Source of the DNA: Liolophura sinensis
Lineage: Eukaryota; Mollusca; Polyplacophora; Chitonida; Chitonidae
DNA: 64,000 nucleotides
NCBI RefSeq assembly: GCF_032854445.1
Contig: NC_088306.1
Coordinates: 13,575,386-13,639,385 of the forward strand
Direction of reading: 5' to 3'
Shown here piece after piece: positions 24,165 through 34,459 of the stretch. The notes beneath the pieces are model-generated. The model made no database searches, was not told the DNA's origin, and was given only the letters and a program-made list of their open reading frames with translations. Each line of letters starts with the position of its first letter. The stretch's first letter is position 1. The translations under genes and the position numbers were made by a program.

Positions 24165-24386
24165 ATGACCTCTATATACTGTCGCCAGTGTTTTCAGTTT
24201 CTGCCGTTTGTTATGGGAATCGCTAAGTAATCTCCAGAAAGCTGGCCAAGTTGTCAAAGATTTTTGCCCGAGATGATTAAAAGTTAACCAATGATGTCGT
24301 GTATTCTCGCCATACTCTGCCTGGCCCCACTCCCGCCTCGAGTCATCATGTATATTGGGTGGAGTGGTTTCGCCTTGATTCAACTC

Positions 24387-24510
24387 CCTACCATAAGAAC
24401 CAGCTGTTAGGTCAGACGAGACGTGGTTTTGCCTTGAAGTGGTTTCGTGGTTTCCTGCTATGAGAACCAGCTGCTAGGTCAGACGAAACGACGTGGGTCC
24501 AATTCCATTC
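24387..24510. repeat. Two-copy direct repeat, about 67-bp period
   Basis: TAAGAACCAGCTGTTAGGTC, AGACGAGACGTGG near 24393 is followed by TGAGAACCAGCTGCTAGGTC, AGACGAAACGACGTGG near 24460, with GGTTTCG/GGTTTTG stretches between. The minus-strand 137-codon frame at 23970-24383 ends just before it and has no recognisable domain. Confidence 0.6.
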
Positions 24511-25101
24511 TAGGACACAGAGTTTTCTAGATTCCGTTGCTTCCATAGTTTCAGAGGCCTTGGTGGTAATAAGCAGTGGTAACCTTACATGAAGTTTGCT
24601 GAAAGCCGCTTGTGTTCTAACAATATGACATATGTGAAACCTGGAAAAGGTTGCTAGTACATAATAACTTTCTTAAAGGTCTATGGTATTGCAGTTTCCT
24701 CCCACCCATAGTATATTGTCTGTCATAGAAAAAGTAAAATAAAATGCTTGAGCACAGATGACTTGCACATACAGACACAGAACAATTCCATAATTCCTCC
24801 TGGAGTGCGACTTTCACTTGGAGCACTGAATCATTAAATACTTCTGTTAAATAACGAACATGGCCGCGACCGAAAGTCGTCTTTAGCAATTTAATAAATT
24901 CTGCACATCTCAACGCCTAGTAAGTGAAATGTTTTTTGGTACAGCGAGAAATAACCCCTCCCAAAACAAATTGTCGGTAATATATCTGAACTACAATATC
25001 CACGCTGCCTTTCGCCATCTCTGATGCCACAAGTCTTCATCTGAACTATCGAGTGAAATATTAAAACTGGTATTACGACGTTTTTTATTTTTATTTTTTC
25101 A

Positions 25102-25190
25102 GGTCCGCTTTCCTCCCGCCATAATGCTTGACGCCGTAATGTAAATGAAATATTCTTGAGTTTGGCGTAAAACGCAAAATAAATATTTTG
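25102..25190 (+). mobile_element. SINE-A 3' end
   Basis: CAGGTCCGCTTTCCTCCCGC, CATAATGCTTGACGCCGTAA, TGAAATATTCTTGAGTTTGG, CGTAAAACGCAAAATAAAT. 5'-truncated copy. Confidence 0.75.
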
Positions 25191-25204
25191 TTTCTTTACT
25201 ACCA

Positions 25205-25766
25205 AGTTGGTGTGTCCTTGCTGCTTCGCAATTCCAAAGCCGACACACTTATAATACTACTCCATGCTACACGTGCGAATCGGCACAAGGAAGACACCAT
25301 GCAGACATGAACATATTGATAATAATAATATGTTCTTTATCAAAAGTAGCTCAGTCAATTTACAATGAAACTTCTTTCCCAAGGCCTACACAGAGAAAAC
25401 AAATATAAAGAACACGTGTACTTCAGAGTGCAGTCAAAGAATACATCAATATACATAACACAAGATAAAGCACCATGTAGTTCGAAGAGAAGCTATATAC
25501 ATTCACACATACAAAAAAGAACAAGGATACAACAGTTGCTGTCCCTCAATCAGCAGGAGAAGTAGTGGGAAACGACACATTAACTACCGAATGCACTACG
25601 CACATGTACAGAGAAACAAACCAAGTGGAAGATGACCCCTCTCCCATCCCCTGCCAGGTTTGAACAATGCACATGTGTGCAAGGGGGTTAGAGGGACATA
25701 GCCTTATGAAAAGCTTTTCTATAATAATAATACATCTGGGTATACTTGATACAGTAAAAGCATATA
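25205..25766. other. Intergenic, no gene recognised
   Basis: AT- and A-rich DNA between the SINE end and the Tc1-like element. The 66-codon plus-strand frame at 25365-25565 is rich in Lys, Gln and Ser, without splice context or domain. Confidence 0.5.
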
Positions 25767-25768
25767 TA

Positions 25769-27247
25769 AACTGACGGCCAAAAGAAACTTTACAGGGAGT
25801 TCAAATCAATTTATTTTGCCAAAGCAAAGAACTGGGTGACTGGAGTTTAATATACTGAAAAGACCAATGATGCTGAATATAGATATTGAATAAGAACGGA
25901 CAAAGCAGCCCTCAAATAATTTTACAAGTGAACAAACAGAGCAGGGGTAGAAAAATAGCCATTCCATCTTGGTTAACAATGGGAAGAGTATACAAAATGT
26001 TGATTTTTTTAAAAATCAGTCAATATCAAAAGCAATCAATATCACGTGTGGCCCCCCCCCCCCCGCCCGCTTGCTTCAATGCATGCAAAAATTCTCCGAC
26101 GCATAGAAAAAGTCAGCCGTCTGATGAGATGACGCGGGGATTCGTTGCCATTCATCCTCGAGAGCGAACGATTGGCTGCAAGGTGTGGCTGTTGTCTTAC
26201 TCGACGACCCATGATATCCCACAGGTGCGGGGAACATGCAGGCCACGGCAAGACGTTGAAATCGTTGGCGTCCAGAACGTTCTGCACAATTCGGGCCGTA
26301 TGGGTCTGGCGATTTCATGCTGGTACATGACACCACGTGGCTGCTGTTGAAGGAATGCCAGGACGTAGAATTTCATCCACGTAACTTAACCCGGTTAGGT
26401 TTCCGTAGATGATGACCGGTGGTGTCCGATCCTCTCCACAAATCCCATCCCACACCATCACGCTGCCGCCACCAAACGGTACCACCCCCTGGATGCATGA
26501 TGCAGTCGTTCGTTCGCCTCTTCGACTGTAAACTCGTTGTCTGTCATCGGCTCGGAACAGGCAGAGGCAGCTTTCATCCGTGAAAATAGCACGTTGCCAC
26601 TCACGTAGCATTCAACGGCGTACAATTCGAGCCCATCGCAACCTCTGGCGACGATATTCGGCTGTCAACAACTGCCCTCTGAATGGTCAATAGGTCCTAA
26701 TTCGGTGAGCCATGAGCCTCCTGGACTCGGTCTGCCGACTGGCCCGGTGACCCAAGAGATTGATTGAAGACTATGTCACTGTCAGGAAGCGGTTCCTCAG
26801 GTGTAAGTTGCGCAGGTACCCGTCTTCTCTGGGCGTAGTTACCCTAGGCCCGCCTGTCCGATGTCTGCCCTGTCTGTCTGTAGCGTTGCATCAAGTTTGA
26901 CACAGTTACAGCAGGCGAAGGTCCTTCTAATGTGGGCATGGGTGGATCCCATGGATACCATACCCAGGGCCCTCTCGCGTTGTTCTGGAGTCAATCGAGG
27001 CATTACTTTAGTGGTTTTTAGTCAATGTCCAGCACACTGTGTATTCAGTTGCGGCCATCCATGGGTCACGTGATTTTTCAACTTTCTACGTTGTCTCAAA
27101 ACAAATCCGTGTGGGCGTATATGGCGCTTGTCGCACATGGGAATATACTTCGTACAATGTTTTCCTACAATAATTTATGATTAATTTGCTGAAAAGGCTG
27201 GTTAAATTTAACTCACGGATTCGTAAAGGTTCTTTTGGCCGTCAGTT
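25769..27247 (-). mobile_element. Tc1-like DNA transposon, complete ends, inactive
   Basis: Element of about 1.48 kb bounded by TA on both sides (25767-25768 and 27248-27249). Terminal inverted repeats: left AACTGACGGCCAAAAGAAAC, right (reversed) AACTGACGGCCAAAAGAACC, followed by TTTAC in both. The transposase runs on the minus strand. Size, TA target and the DDE-type protein place it in the Tc1/mariner superfamily. A poly-C tract at about 26050-26066 lies near the transposase 3' end. Confidence 0.92.
26040..27003 (-). pseudogene. Tc1-type transposase, broken
   Basis: Cut-and-paste transposase remnant. The start at 27003 reads MPRLTPEQRERALGMVSMGS, the first helix-turn-helix, then hits a stop after about 54 codons and shifts frame. 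The catalytic region resumes at about 26611: AIFTDESCLCLFRADDRQRV (first Asp in FTDES), then FGGGSVMVWDGICGEDRTPP. The second catalytic block, usually HDNARPH, reads HEIARPI, so its Asp is lost, and a frameshift follows. NVLDANDFNVLPWPACSPHL runs straight into WDIMGRRV, so the SPIEH segment bearing the third acidic residue is deleted. It cannot make active enzyme. Confidence 0.9.
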
Positions 27248-27529
27248 TACATACATGTATTTACATTTCATTCGTTATATCACCCTAACTGTGATTTTAA
27301 GTAGCGTGCTTGAAACCCTGGCAAAGAAGAGGCTTCTTTTACGTGAAGAAAGGTACTTGGTCTGTTCGCTTGTGCCTAGCATCAAACCATGTAGTAAGTT
27401 ATGGAAATTGGCGATTTTAAGGTCTTAGGTGGGATTCAGCCCCAAACTGATTGGTTGATTTATTGATTGATTGATATGCGTTTAACGCCGTATAGTGATT
27501 CTCATGCTTCCCTCTTACGATTTATTTAT

Positions 27530-28255
27530 TGGATTACTGTTTAACACCGCAAGTATACATTGGTGGTTAGTGTTATAGGTTAAGGAAACCGGAGTGCCGC
27601 ATAAAACCACCGACGTTCGGCAAGTTACTAACGAATTATCCTGCATGTGACGTAGAGATGTGCATACGATATTTGTGGAGGACAACCGGTCTTCAGCGAA
27701 TATAATACTACTAAATCGGCCACACGACTGTCGTCGGCAGCAAACTGTAATTGTCACCAAGAGCACGCAACCAGTGAAAGCTGGAAACAGGGGAACTTCC
27801 TTAGGGTTTTCTCTGCAGCTAGATCGTTTTCGTTTAACTGACCACTCTCAACTCTCGTCTCATGATCAAAGTGAAGTTTCAATTAGAAGTTTTGTTTGTG
27901 TGTTTATATGTTTCCGAAATATCATGGCGGTGTCTTCTAGTAACAGGTTGGGGCCAATGCGGACATGTCTGCTGTGCTGTCTCACAACGCCATACCAAAG
28001 ACGCCAGACACGACGGCATACCCAGTCACATCATACTTACACAGGCTAAACCTAGTCCTGCTAGGGAGATCGCCACAAATGTTTTACCATGAATCCCGCA
28101 GGTGAGCGATTTCCTCCGTCCAAAAACGAGACTGTGGTATATGAATAGTGCTGTCTCACTGAATCATCATACCGAAAACGCCAGGCATAACACCCAACCC
28201 ATTTAACGTATGCTGCACGTGTTCCTTCAAATAAGGGTGCCAAGCCAATTCTGTA
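27530..28255. repeat. Composite of SINE-B-related relics
   Basis: 27530-27640 carries AATAAACCGCCGACGTT-like sequence (ATAAAACCACCGACGTTCGG, CAAGTTACTAACG), related to 59660-59700. 27920-28090 carries GCTGTGCTGTCTCACAACGC, CATACCAAAGACGCCAGACA and CCCAGTCACATCATAC. 28150-28215 repeats GTGCTGTCTCACTGAATCAT, ACGCCAGGCATAACACCCAA. These are the central blocks of the SINE-B-like family in two successive copies. No gene. Confidence 0.55.
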
Positions 28256-28267
28256 CAAGTCATATCT

Positions 28268-28531
28268 TTATTTTTTGATGGAATAAATTCCGTAAAGATA
28301 CGGTTTTACAAGTTGTAAAATGAAATTTGAAATCTCAATTACACACGTTACAGAGTTTAAAAATTTCAAATAAATAAAGTTAAAAGTGCTATTAGAAGAA
28401 ATGTCCTCGGAGTCTTTATCAATGAAGTCTCCGCCAGATCGGTTAATCACGCCAAACATCTGACCACACTGCTTCAGCTCTTGTCGCCTTGTTTCTTCGC
28501 TACTTCTTTCAGCTTTGTCTTCTCTGTGAAA
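28268..28531 (-). CDS. Candidate terminal exon, unrecognised protein
   Basis: On the minus strand a strong acceptor (ACATTATTCTCTTTCACAG) is followed by an open frame of 87 codons. It begins EDKAERSSEETRRQELKQCG, then MFGVINRSGGDFIDKDSEDI, and ends with a hydrophobic stretch and YGIYSIKK stop; AATAAA overlaps the stop codon. The first 45 residues are charged and protein-like; the last 40 are AT-driven and less credible. It could be the cytoplasmic tail exon of a membrane protein, but no upstream exon was found on this strand. Confidence 0.3.
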   Translation of the reverse strand, partial: FHREDKAERSSEETRRQELKQCGQMFGVINRSGGDFIDKDSEDISSNSTFNFIYLKFLNSVTCVIEISNFILQLVKPYLYGIYSIKK

Positions 28532-28699
28532 GAGAATAATGTATACGACAATGTGAAATAACAAATGAAAGATAATAATTTGAGCTGACACAAAGGCAAT
28601 GACAAAAATCAGGACACAAAAAAGCTGATGCAAATGAAGAGACATCAATTTGTATAGGTTAAATATTACAGTGGATAATTATATTCTTTTTGGAGATTA

Positions 28700-29850
28700 T
28701 ATACTTACTCATTCAAAATAAAATTCAGTCACATAATCCCTGCAAATCTAAAAATTTTCCTGAAATTTTTAGTTCATTTGTTGGGTCAGAATACAAACTG
28801 CGACAAAATTCAAAAGAAATCCACAGTTTGTCTTAGAGCGTATATAGCTGGCCAATTGAAACACTAAAATATCGAAACATTTGGTTATATTATTCTAACA
28901 CATACAAATTCTACCCCAAAACATTTAGCTAACACACCTAATACACACTGGATATATAAATACTGCTATAAAAACTCTTGTCTGGTCGAAATAAAATTTG
29001 GTTACATGATTCATAAAAATCCAACTATTACACAATCAATATACTGTTCTGTCACATAATTTATGCAAATCTACAAATTGTCCTACACTATTTATATTGT
29101 AAGGTTGAAGTACAATTTGGTCACATAATTAACATAAATCTACGGATTATCGTGAGGCTGTAACTACTTCCGCTTGATAAATTCCGGCTGGACACAAAAT
29201 TCAAACGAATCCTTGTCGAAGACAGCAATTTTTGCGAATGCCTACACGACACACATTTTGGAAGCATACATTCTGCAAAATCCAGATATGAAACCTTTGA
29301 TTTATTGATTGATTTGATTGGTGTTTCTGATGATTGTCCGGATGAAACACTTTTTGGAAATTCATACAAATAAAAAATTATCCGCAAACGTCGACCATAT
29401 ATAAATTCATGAATTTTCCTGAAAATTTTCGTCAAACATTTTCATATTGTCTGACCCAAGCACCCTCTGAACAGACAACGAATGGACCTGGAAATCTGAT
29501 GTTTACCACAAACCTTTTACCGTTGTCCTGTCCGATTACAAGTTGGTTACGTGATTAATGAAAATCCACAGACTTTCTTAAAAAGTTTACTATGGTCTGA
29601 CCTAAACACACTCTGAACAAACAATAGATAGGCTTAGAAAACCGAGGATTATTCCAAATCTTTTATTCTCATCCTGTCCGATTACAAATTGGTTACATGG
29701 TTATTTAAAATGTATAGACTTCCATAAAAAGATCGGACAGAGACACACTTTGGAAACAAAGTTCAGGCAAATTCATAGAAATACTGTTCTCCGGTCAAAA
29801 CACACTTTGGACATATAATCATTAGGAATTTTAAAATACGTACATATACA
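28700..29850. repeat. Degenerate tandem array, about 146-bp period
   Basis: The clearest units are TCCGATTACAAGTTGGTTAC at 29531 and TCCGATTACAAATTGGTTAC at 29677. Related phrases recur to the left (GGTTACATGATTCATAAAAA at about 29000, GGTCACATAATTAACATAAA at about 29120, TCAGTCACATAATCCCTGCA at about 28727), and ACACACTTTGGAAAC-like phrases recur between them. Units are strongly diverged. No coding potential. Confidence 0.7.
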
Positions 29851-30102
29851 CTCTACACTCAACTTTGCAGCCAGTTTTTATATGTCAAGTAGCATAGCAC
29901 CGAATATTGGTATAAATTTTTGTGTACCATTTGTTCACAGCGGCCTTTGCAAAGCACAACTGTATACGTGTCCAGCAATATCATATATACATGTAATCAA
30001 CTTTACTCAATTTTGCTCAAGAATATAATGATGAGGCTAAAACAGACAAACGGATGGATCCTACCAAAATGCAAACTGTGTGTTCACTGGAGAATATGAA
30101 TC

Positions 30103-30322
30103 TGTATCATCAATGCGGTCGCTGTGAGTTCAAGTCCAGCTCATGCTGGCTTTCACTCCGGCCGAACGTGAGAAGGTATGCCAGCAACCTGTTGATAGAC
30201 ATGGCTTTTCCCCGGGCTCTGCCCAGTTTACTCCCAAAAATAATGCTGACCGCCGTCATAAAAGTGAAATATTCTTGAGTACGGTGTAAAACACCAATCA
30301 AATAAATAAATAAATAAAATAA
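30103..30322 (+). mobile_element. SINE-A, head-truncated
   Basis: ATCAATGCGGTCGCTGTGAG, TTCAAGTCCAGCTCATGCTG, CCAGCAACCTGTTGATAGAC, then AAAAGTGAAATATTCTTGAG, TACGGTGTAAAACACCAATC and (AAAT)n. Only the first half of the tRNA-like head is missing. Confidence 0.88.
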
Positions 30323-30329
30323 ATGCATC

Positions 30330-31510
30330 CATATCAGCGACGAGGATAAAATCCTAACTGAGGTAAACGGACAAGAGGCCGTAATAATCAGGTTACCTGT
30401 GACCATTTTACTCTTTATTGTAGATAGAGCTGTATGTTACTTCTATTTACTGACTCTTTGTTTAAGGCAAGGAACCTGACCCTATAGGTATATTTACTTT
30501 TGAAAACTTTCCATTTGTATGCGTTGTGCAGAAATTATGATATTTTAAATACACATTAAAACAAGGAATTCTAGAGTGAAAATGTTCGACTAACACTTTG
30601 TTCACCAAAAATATCTGTAGATATGTCATAAAATCAATTACATATAACTGCACTGATGTTGTAGATATTTACGTCTATTCTTTGCAAACTAGTTGTCTAT
30701 ATTCACTGATATGTGTATAAGACGGTAGTGAACATGCAACCAACTAGCATGGTGAATAAAAGTTTGCAACTAAATACAACATATACATCTTTATCAATAA
30801 GTATATGGTAAATGCAGTTTGCTTTTAGTTTAGACAATTAAGAGACAACTATCTGCGATGGTCACTAGTCTTATAGAGTTACACAAAAATTCAAAACACG
30901 ATTTAATGCCGTATAAATCCGAAAACAGTAACCTAGCACTACAGTCTGACAAGGGCCTCGCTAATGCATTGTTGTATGCAATTATTGAAAATATTTTCTC
31001 AGAAAAGAACTACAGTTGACAGCCATAAATGTTAAAAAACGGAATTTAGAGATCCACTGATGTATATCTGTTCAGAAATGTCGATATCTGTTTGGATATC
31101 GACATTAATCTTTTGAATTGGAAATTACAGGTTTCACTTGACTCGCAAGATCTGTGCTGCCCTCTTTGTTTCCCTCCCATATACAGGGTGTCTCAGAAGT
31201 CCCGCACCATCCTGATTTTCATTTTTTCACTGTGTTTCAGATTTAATACTGATTTAAATTTTTTTTTACCAAAGTGCCAAAAATGTACACATATCATGTA
31301 AATGACCGTAAGCACACGGTTAATAAAGAAATGAAACGCCTGTGACGTCATCGGTGTTCATCATAATCGATATGGTATGCAACGTTCCCCCTTAACATTG
31401 GACTGTTTGAATGCATTTTATTCTCTGCATGAACAATTCGCAAAAAAACATATAAGTTTTAGTGGTGTTTTGGACAGCTTGAAAACGGAAACAATAAGCT
31501 TTTTAATAAG
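30330..31510. other. Intergenic, no gene recognised
   Basis: Contains one dispersed-repeat motif near 30350-30410 (TCCTAACTGAGGTAAACGGA, CAGGTTACCTGTGACCATTT). Otherwise AT-rich, without exon-like blocks. CAGAAGTCCCGCACCATCCTG at about 31195 sits within a short open frame with no domain. Confidence 0.5.
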
Positions 31511-31514
31511 GTTT

Positions 31515-32520
31515 TATTGACATTTGCTAGCAGAAACTATGGAACAAGGTTCATATAACGTCTTTATTTGACCAGGACAAGAGCAGGACTGTTAAATAAA
31601 ATATTCTGAAGGAAGAACATGGAGATATCAAAAAAATCACACCAATTACTTGGGTAGTTGATTAAATCTTATCCTGTAAGAAGTCTTTATGTCATACCCT
31701 TTTAAATTACATTGTGCTGTACATGCGAGAGGCGTAATGTAGCCCGTCCTGAGTGAAACGAAGATACCAAAAAGAGACGCCAATTATTTGGGTCGTTAGT
31801 AATGTCTTATGCAAGGATACGTTATGTCATTTTCTTTTAAACCACACTAGACTATAAATGCAAAGAGAGCATAATATTGTCTTGAAATTCTGCAATAATA
31901 TTCCTATTCGACACATGTCATGTTTGTCAGAGTGAGCGCCGATAGCCTGTAATGTCATGTTCTTTCATATAACTGTCGTATATATATAGGAAAATCCAGC
32001 ATTTACGCTTACATTTTGACTGCACAGACTGCAAAGGAAAAAGGACAGAAAAAAATTGTACTGTTAGATGTACCTTAAATAGATGCAAAAGCTTGCAGCA
32101 TCCGAATGGTACATTTGTAATTGATCGAATCTGTCACTCAAATTGGAGAGCCTTTAGCTGACAGCACAATCTAGATGTGGGCGTTGACAAGACAGGGGGC
32201 GTTCTGATAATATGCCAGACTAGCCAATAAGTGGCAGGTAAGTATAAGTTTGCTTAGCAAAAATTCAAAGTATATACGTGTAAAGAGTTCTACGAGAGAT
32301 TAATTGTAAGAAAAGTCACAATCTCGGATAAAGCCGGAACAAGATCAGGGCAAACCAGATGGAGACATAAAAACAGAGAGGAGAGCGAAGGGGAAAATGA
32401 AAAAGAGGTTCCTCTGCAATAAAGACCTTTCTAGTCATGTTTATGACGGAGGTAGCACGAGGACTAATCCCCCTAATCCTGATGGTGGTGGGTCCACCTC
32501 TTTGTGGGTTAACGTTCTTT
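31515..32520 (+). repeat. Duplication unit 1 (flank of family member A)
   Basis: Aligns with 33695-34450. Shared blocks include TTGCTAGCAGAAACTATGGA / TTGCTTGCAGAAATTGTTGA, GATACCAAAAAGAGACGCCA / GATACCAAAAAGAGACACTA, ATTATTTGGGTCGTTAG / ATTATTTGGATTGTTAG, TATAAATGCAAAGAG, GGGCGTTGACAAGACAGGGG / GGGCGTGGACAAGACAGGGG and CGGAACAAGATC. The GATACCAAAAAGAG block occurs twice here (about 31620 and 31760), so this unit has an internal duplication of about 140 bp. Confidence 0.8.
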
Positions 32521-32603
32521 CGATTGTTGTATTTGCAAAATCAAAATCTGATTGGTGCTTCTTGGGCCATATTTATACACCTAAATTTGTCGGATCGGAG
32601 TGA
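32331..32603 (+). pseudogene. Small-protein family member A, start codon lost
   Basis: Aligned to member B, the B start ATG corresponds to AAG at 32331, yet the frame stays open from there: KPEQDQGKPDGDIKTERRAK then GKMKKRF. An internal ATG at 32397 could start a 68-residue product. The hydrophobic core present in B is replaced by a polar stretch, then GGSTRTNPPNPDGGGSTS. A phase-1 GT lies after PNPD (32485), the same place as in B. The B-like TATA element is also degraded (ATAATATG instead of TATATAA). Loss of start and TATA suggests a decaying copy, though expression from the inner ATG is possible. Confidence 0.45.
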
Positions 32604-32958
32604 ATTGGCTGTATGGGATCAGAGTTGTAATTTCTCCTGTGTGGACAAATCTAATCAGTTGAACCTAAGACACAGATCCTTTTCTGTATCATGGCAACAT
32701 GCAAATATCACCCGAAGTTTACCGCTTAGGTTCTGGGGTAAAGTAATTCTATGTGCTAGATTAAAATTTATTCTGTACTCTTCAGTGTTGCAACGTCGGA
32801 ATTACATTTTATCAGGAAGATCAATTGCAAACTTTTCTATACTTAGTTTGAATTCGTTATAAAAACATAAGACTATGAACCAGAAGCCATATTCTTACTT
32901 TGTCATACATCAAATCATTTGGTCGGGTAAGGCATCGAGTAATCGGAATTATTCCCCT

Positions 32959-33088
32959 GGGGCCGGTTTCATGAAGCGTAATTAGTGTTAAGTTGTCCTT
33001 AGTTAAGTGCACTTTATGTCTCTACAACATACTTTCCCATGCTGGTTAAGGGCTTACTTAAATAAGTGTGCTTCATGAAACTGGCCCC
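32959..33088. mobile_element. MITE with terminal inverted repeats
   Basis: 130 bp starting GGGGCCGGTTTCATGAAGC and ending GCTTCATGAAACTGGCCCC, a 19-bp inverted pair with one mismatch. Subterminal TTAAGTTGTCCTTAGTTAAG and GGTTAAGGGCTTACTTAA are also related. No coding capacity. A diverged copy lies at 11493-11605. Confidence 0.85.
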
Positions 33089-33694
33089 TTATACATGAAA
33101 TAAGTCAAGATGTTTACCATTCCTTGCTAGTTATCTTTAGAATCGCCTATACGATGAATATATAGCTGCGGGTTAGGAAGAGCGCTTATGGATTTTTTTC
33201 CAATGAAATGTATAAGTAGGACTGCAGATAGGAAGTCAGATTCGTCATGAATGCTTCGTCTCCTTTGGAATGGGCCTGTTTATGGGATCAAGTTATTTTT
33301 GGACTATCCCACACAATATGGTAATCAGACTCTCCCGCCAACAGGAAAAGTATACACACGTCAAGGAATGTGCATCTCAAAGAGAAAGGAAACAACAAAG
33401 GTAAAAAACAAAAAGAATCATCATCTCTATTTACACACTTTAATTTTAAGAAAACTATAACCTGCTGTCACATAGTTAAATGTGTAGAAGTTCTAATTTT
33501 AAACCCAGATTCAATTTTACAATCAATATCAGCTACAAAATGCACGCATGTCGTGTAAAAACATCAATGCCCGTCATATACCTTCCGGAAATGGTCAAAC
33601 GGAATCTTTAGTTTGTCCATTGCCGGTAAAACGTAGAAAGAACTACGGTCTCCGTAAACACTGAAGTCAACTTTTAAACATGATTTTCCTTAAA

Positions 33695-34450
33695 ATTTGC
33701 TTGCAGAAATTGTTGAATAAAGAAGTTCATTTGAAGTTTTCATTTGACAAAATCAAGAACATAGACTCAAAATGAACACGGAGATACCAAAAAGAGACAC
33801 TAATTATTTGGATTGTTAGCAATATCTTATCATGTAAGAATGTCTTCTGTCAGACATCTTTTATACTACAAAGGGTACTCTATAAATGCAAAGAGGGCAT
33901 AACGTAATCTGTCTTCAGATTGTATAGTAGTATGCCAATACGAGACAATGCCTTTGTTCGTTAGGGTGCGCTCCAGGGTTGTGATGCCATGCTGTGTCAA
34001 GTTACTGACGCCTTCCATATGCATTTAGACATGTGCAGAAGTTTGAGGCATTCTAATGGTGGAATTCTGTAAATCAAATTTGACAGCCTGTAGCTAACAT
34101 TATAATCTAGAATTGGGCGTGGACAAGACAGGGGCCGTCTGATATATAACACGCAAGATTAGCGGTTAAACAACATTGGAACTACATGTCTACATGTATG
34201 TAATAATCTTCAATTGTAATCCATGATCTTGGACAATGTCGGAACAAGATCCCAGCAAACTTTATGAAGACTTAAAAACACCAAAGATAATCAAGGGAAA
34301 AATGAAACGAAGTTTCCCGATAACTATGGCGCTCATGATGGTGATGGTGGGTATGAGCGAACAGGAACCAACTGAGGAACGGAGAGCATGCTCTGGAGGA
34401 GGTTGTTGCCAGCGCAATTGCCCAAATCCTGACTGTAAGTTTGTCTTCTT
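33695..34450 (+). repeat. Duplication unit 2 (flank of family member B)
   Basis: Second copy of the unit described at 31515-32520, about 2.0-2.2 kb downstream in the same direction. Similarity covers upstream DNA, the presumed promoter and the 5' half of the reading frame, and drops in the 3' half, where the encoded tails differ. Confidence 0.8.
34143..34149 (+). promoter_or_regulatory. TATA-like element of member B
   Basis: TATATAA about 93 bp upstream of the member B start, just after the conserved GGGCGTGGACAAGACAGGGG block shared with unit 1. Confidence 0.4.
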
Positions 34451-34454
34451 ATGA
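34236..34454 (+). CDS. Small-protein family member B
   Basis: 72 codons. It starts MSEQDPSKLYEDLKTPKIIK, then GKMKRSFPIT, a hydrophobic run MALMMVMVGM, then SEQEPTEERRACSGGGCCQR and NCPNPDCKFVFL. If translation begins at the inner ATG (34302), MKRSFPITMALMMVMVGM is a short signal peptide releasing a cysteine-rich peptide with five Cys (C, CC, C, C). After PNPD lies T|GTAAGT (34434/34435), a near-perfect donor, so the last residues may be replaced by a downstream exon that I could not place. Unspliced, PDCKFV matches the PDRKFV end of member E. Homology to members A, C, E and G is inferred from shared motifs. Function unknown. Confidence 0.5.
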   Translation: MSEQDPSKLYEDLKTPKIIKGKMKRSFPITMALMMVMVGMSEQEPTEERRACSGGGCCQRNCPNPDCKFVFL

Positions 34455-34459
34455 ATTCA

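Noticed and set aside
23970-24383. 137-codon minus-strand frame just after the amylase
   Set aside because: No domain or start context. It would overlap the amylase 3'UTR in antisense and runs up to a direct repeat. Kept only as region description.
26076-26350. Overlapping plus- and minus-strand frames in the transposon
   Set aside because: They are shifted or antisense readings of the broken Tc1-type transposase.
32437-32862. 141-codon plus-strand frame overlapping family member A
   Set aside because: It is in a different frame from member A, has no domain, and the DNA conservation with unit 2 follows the A/B frame, not this one.
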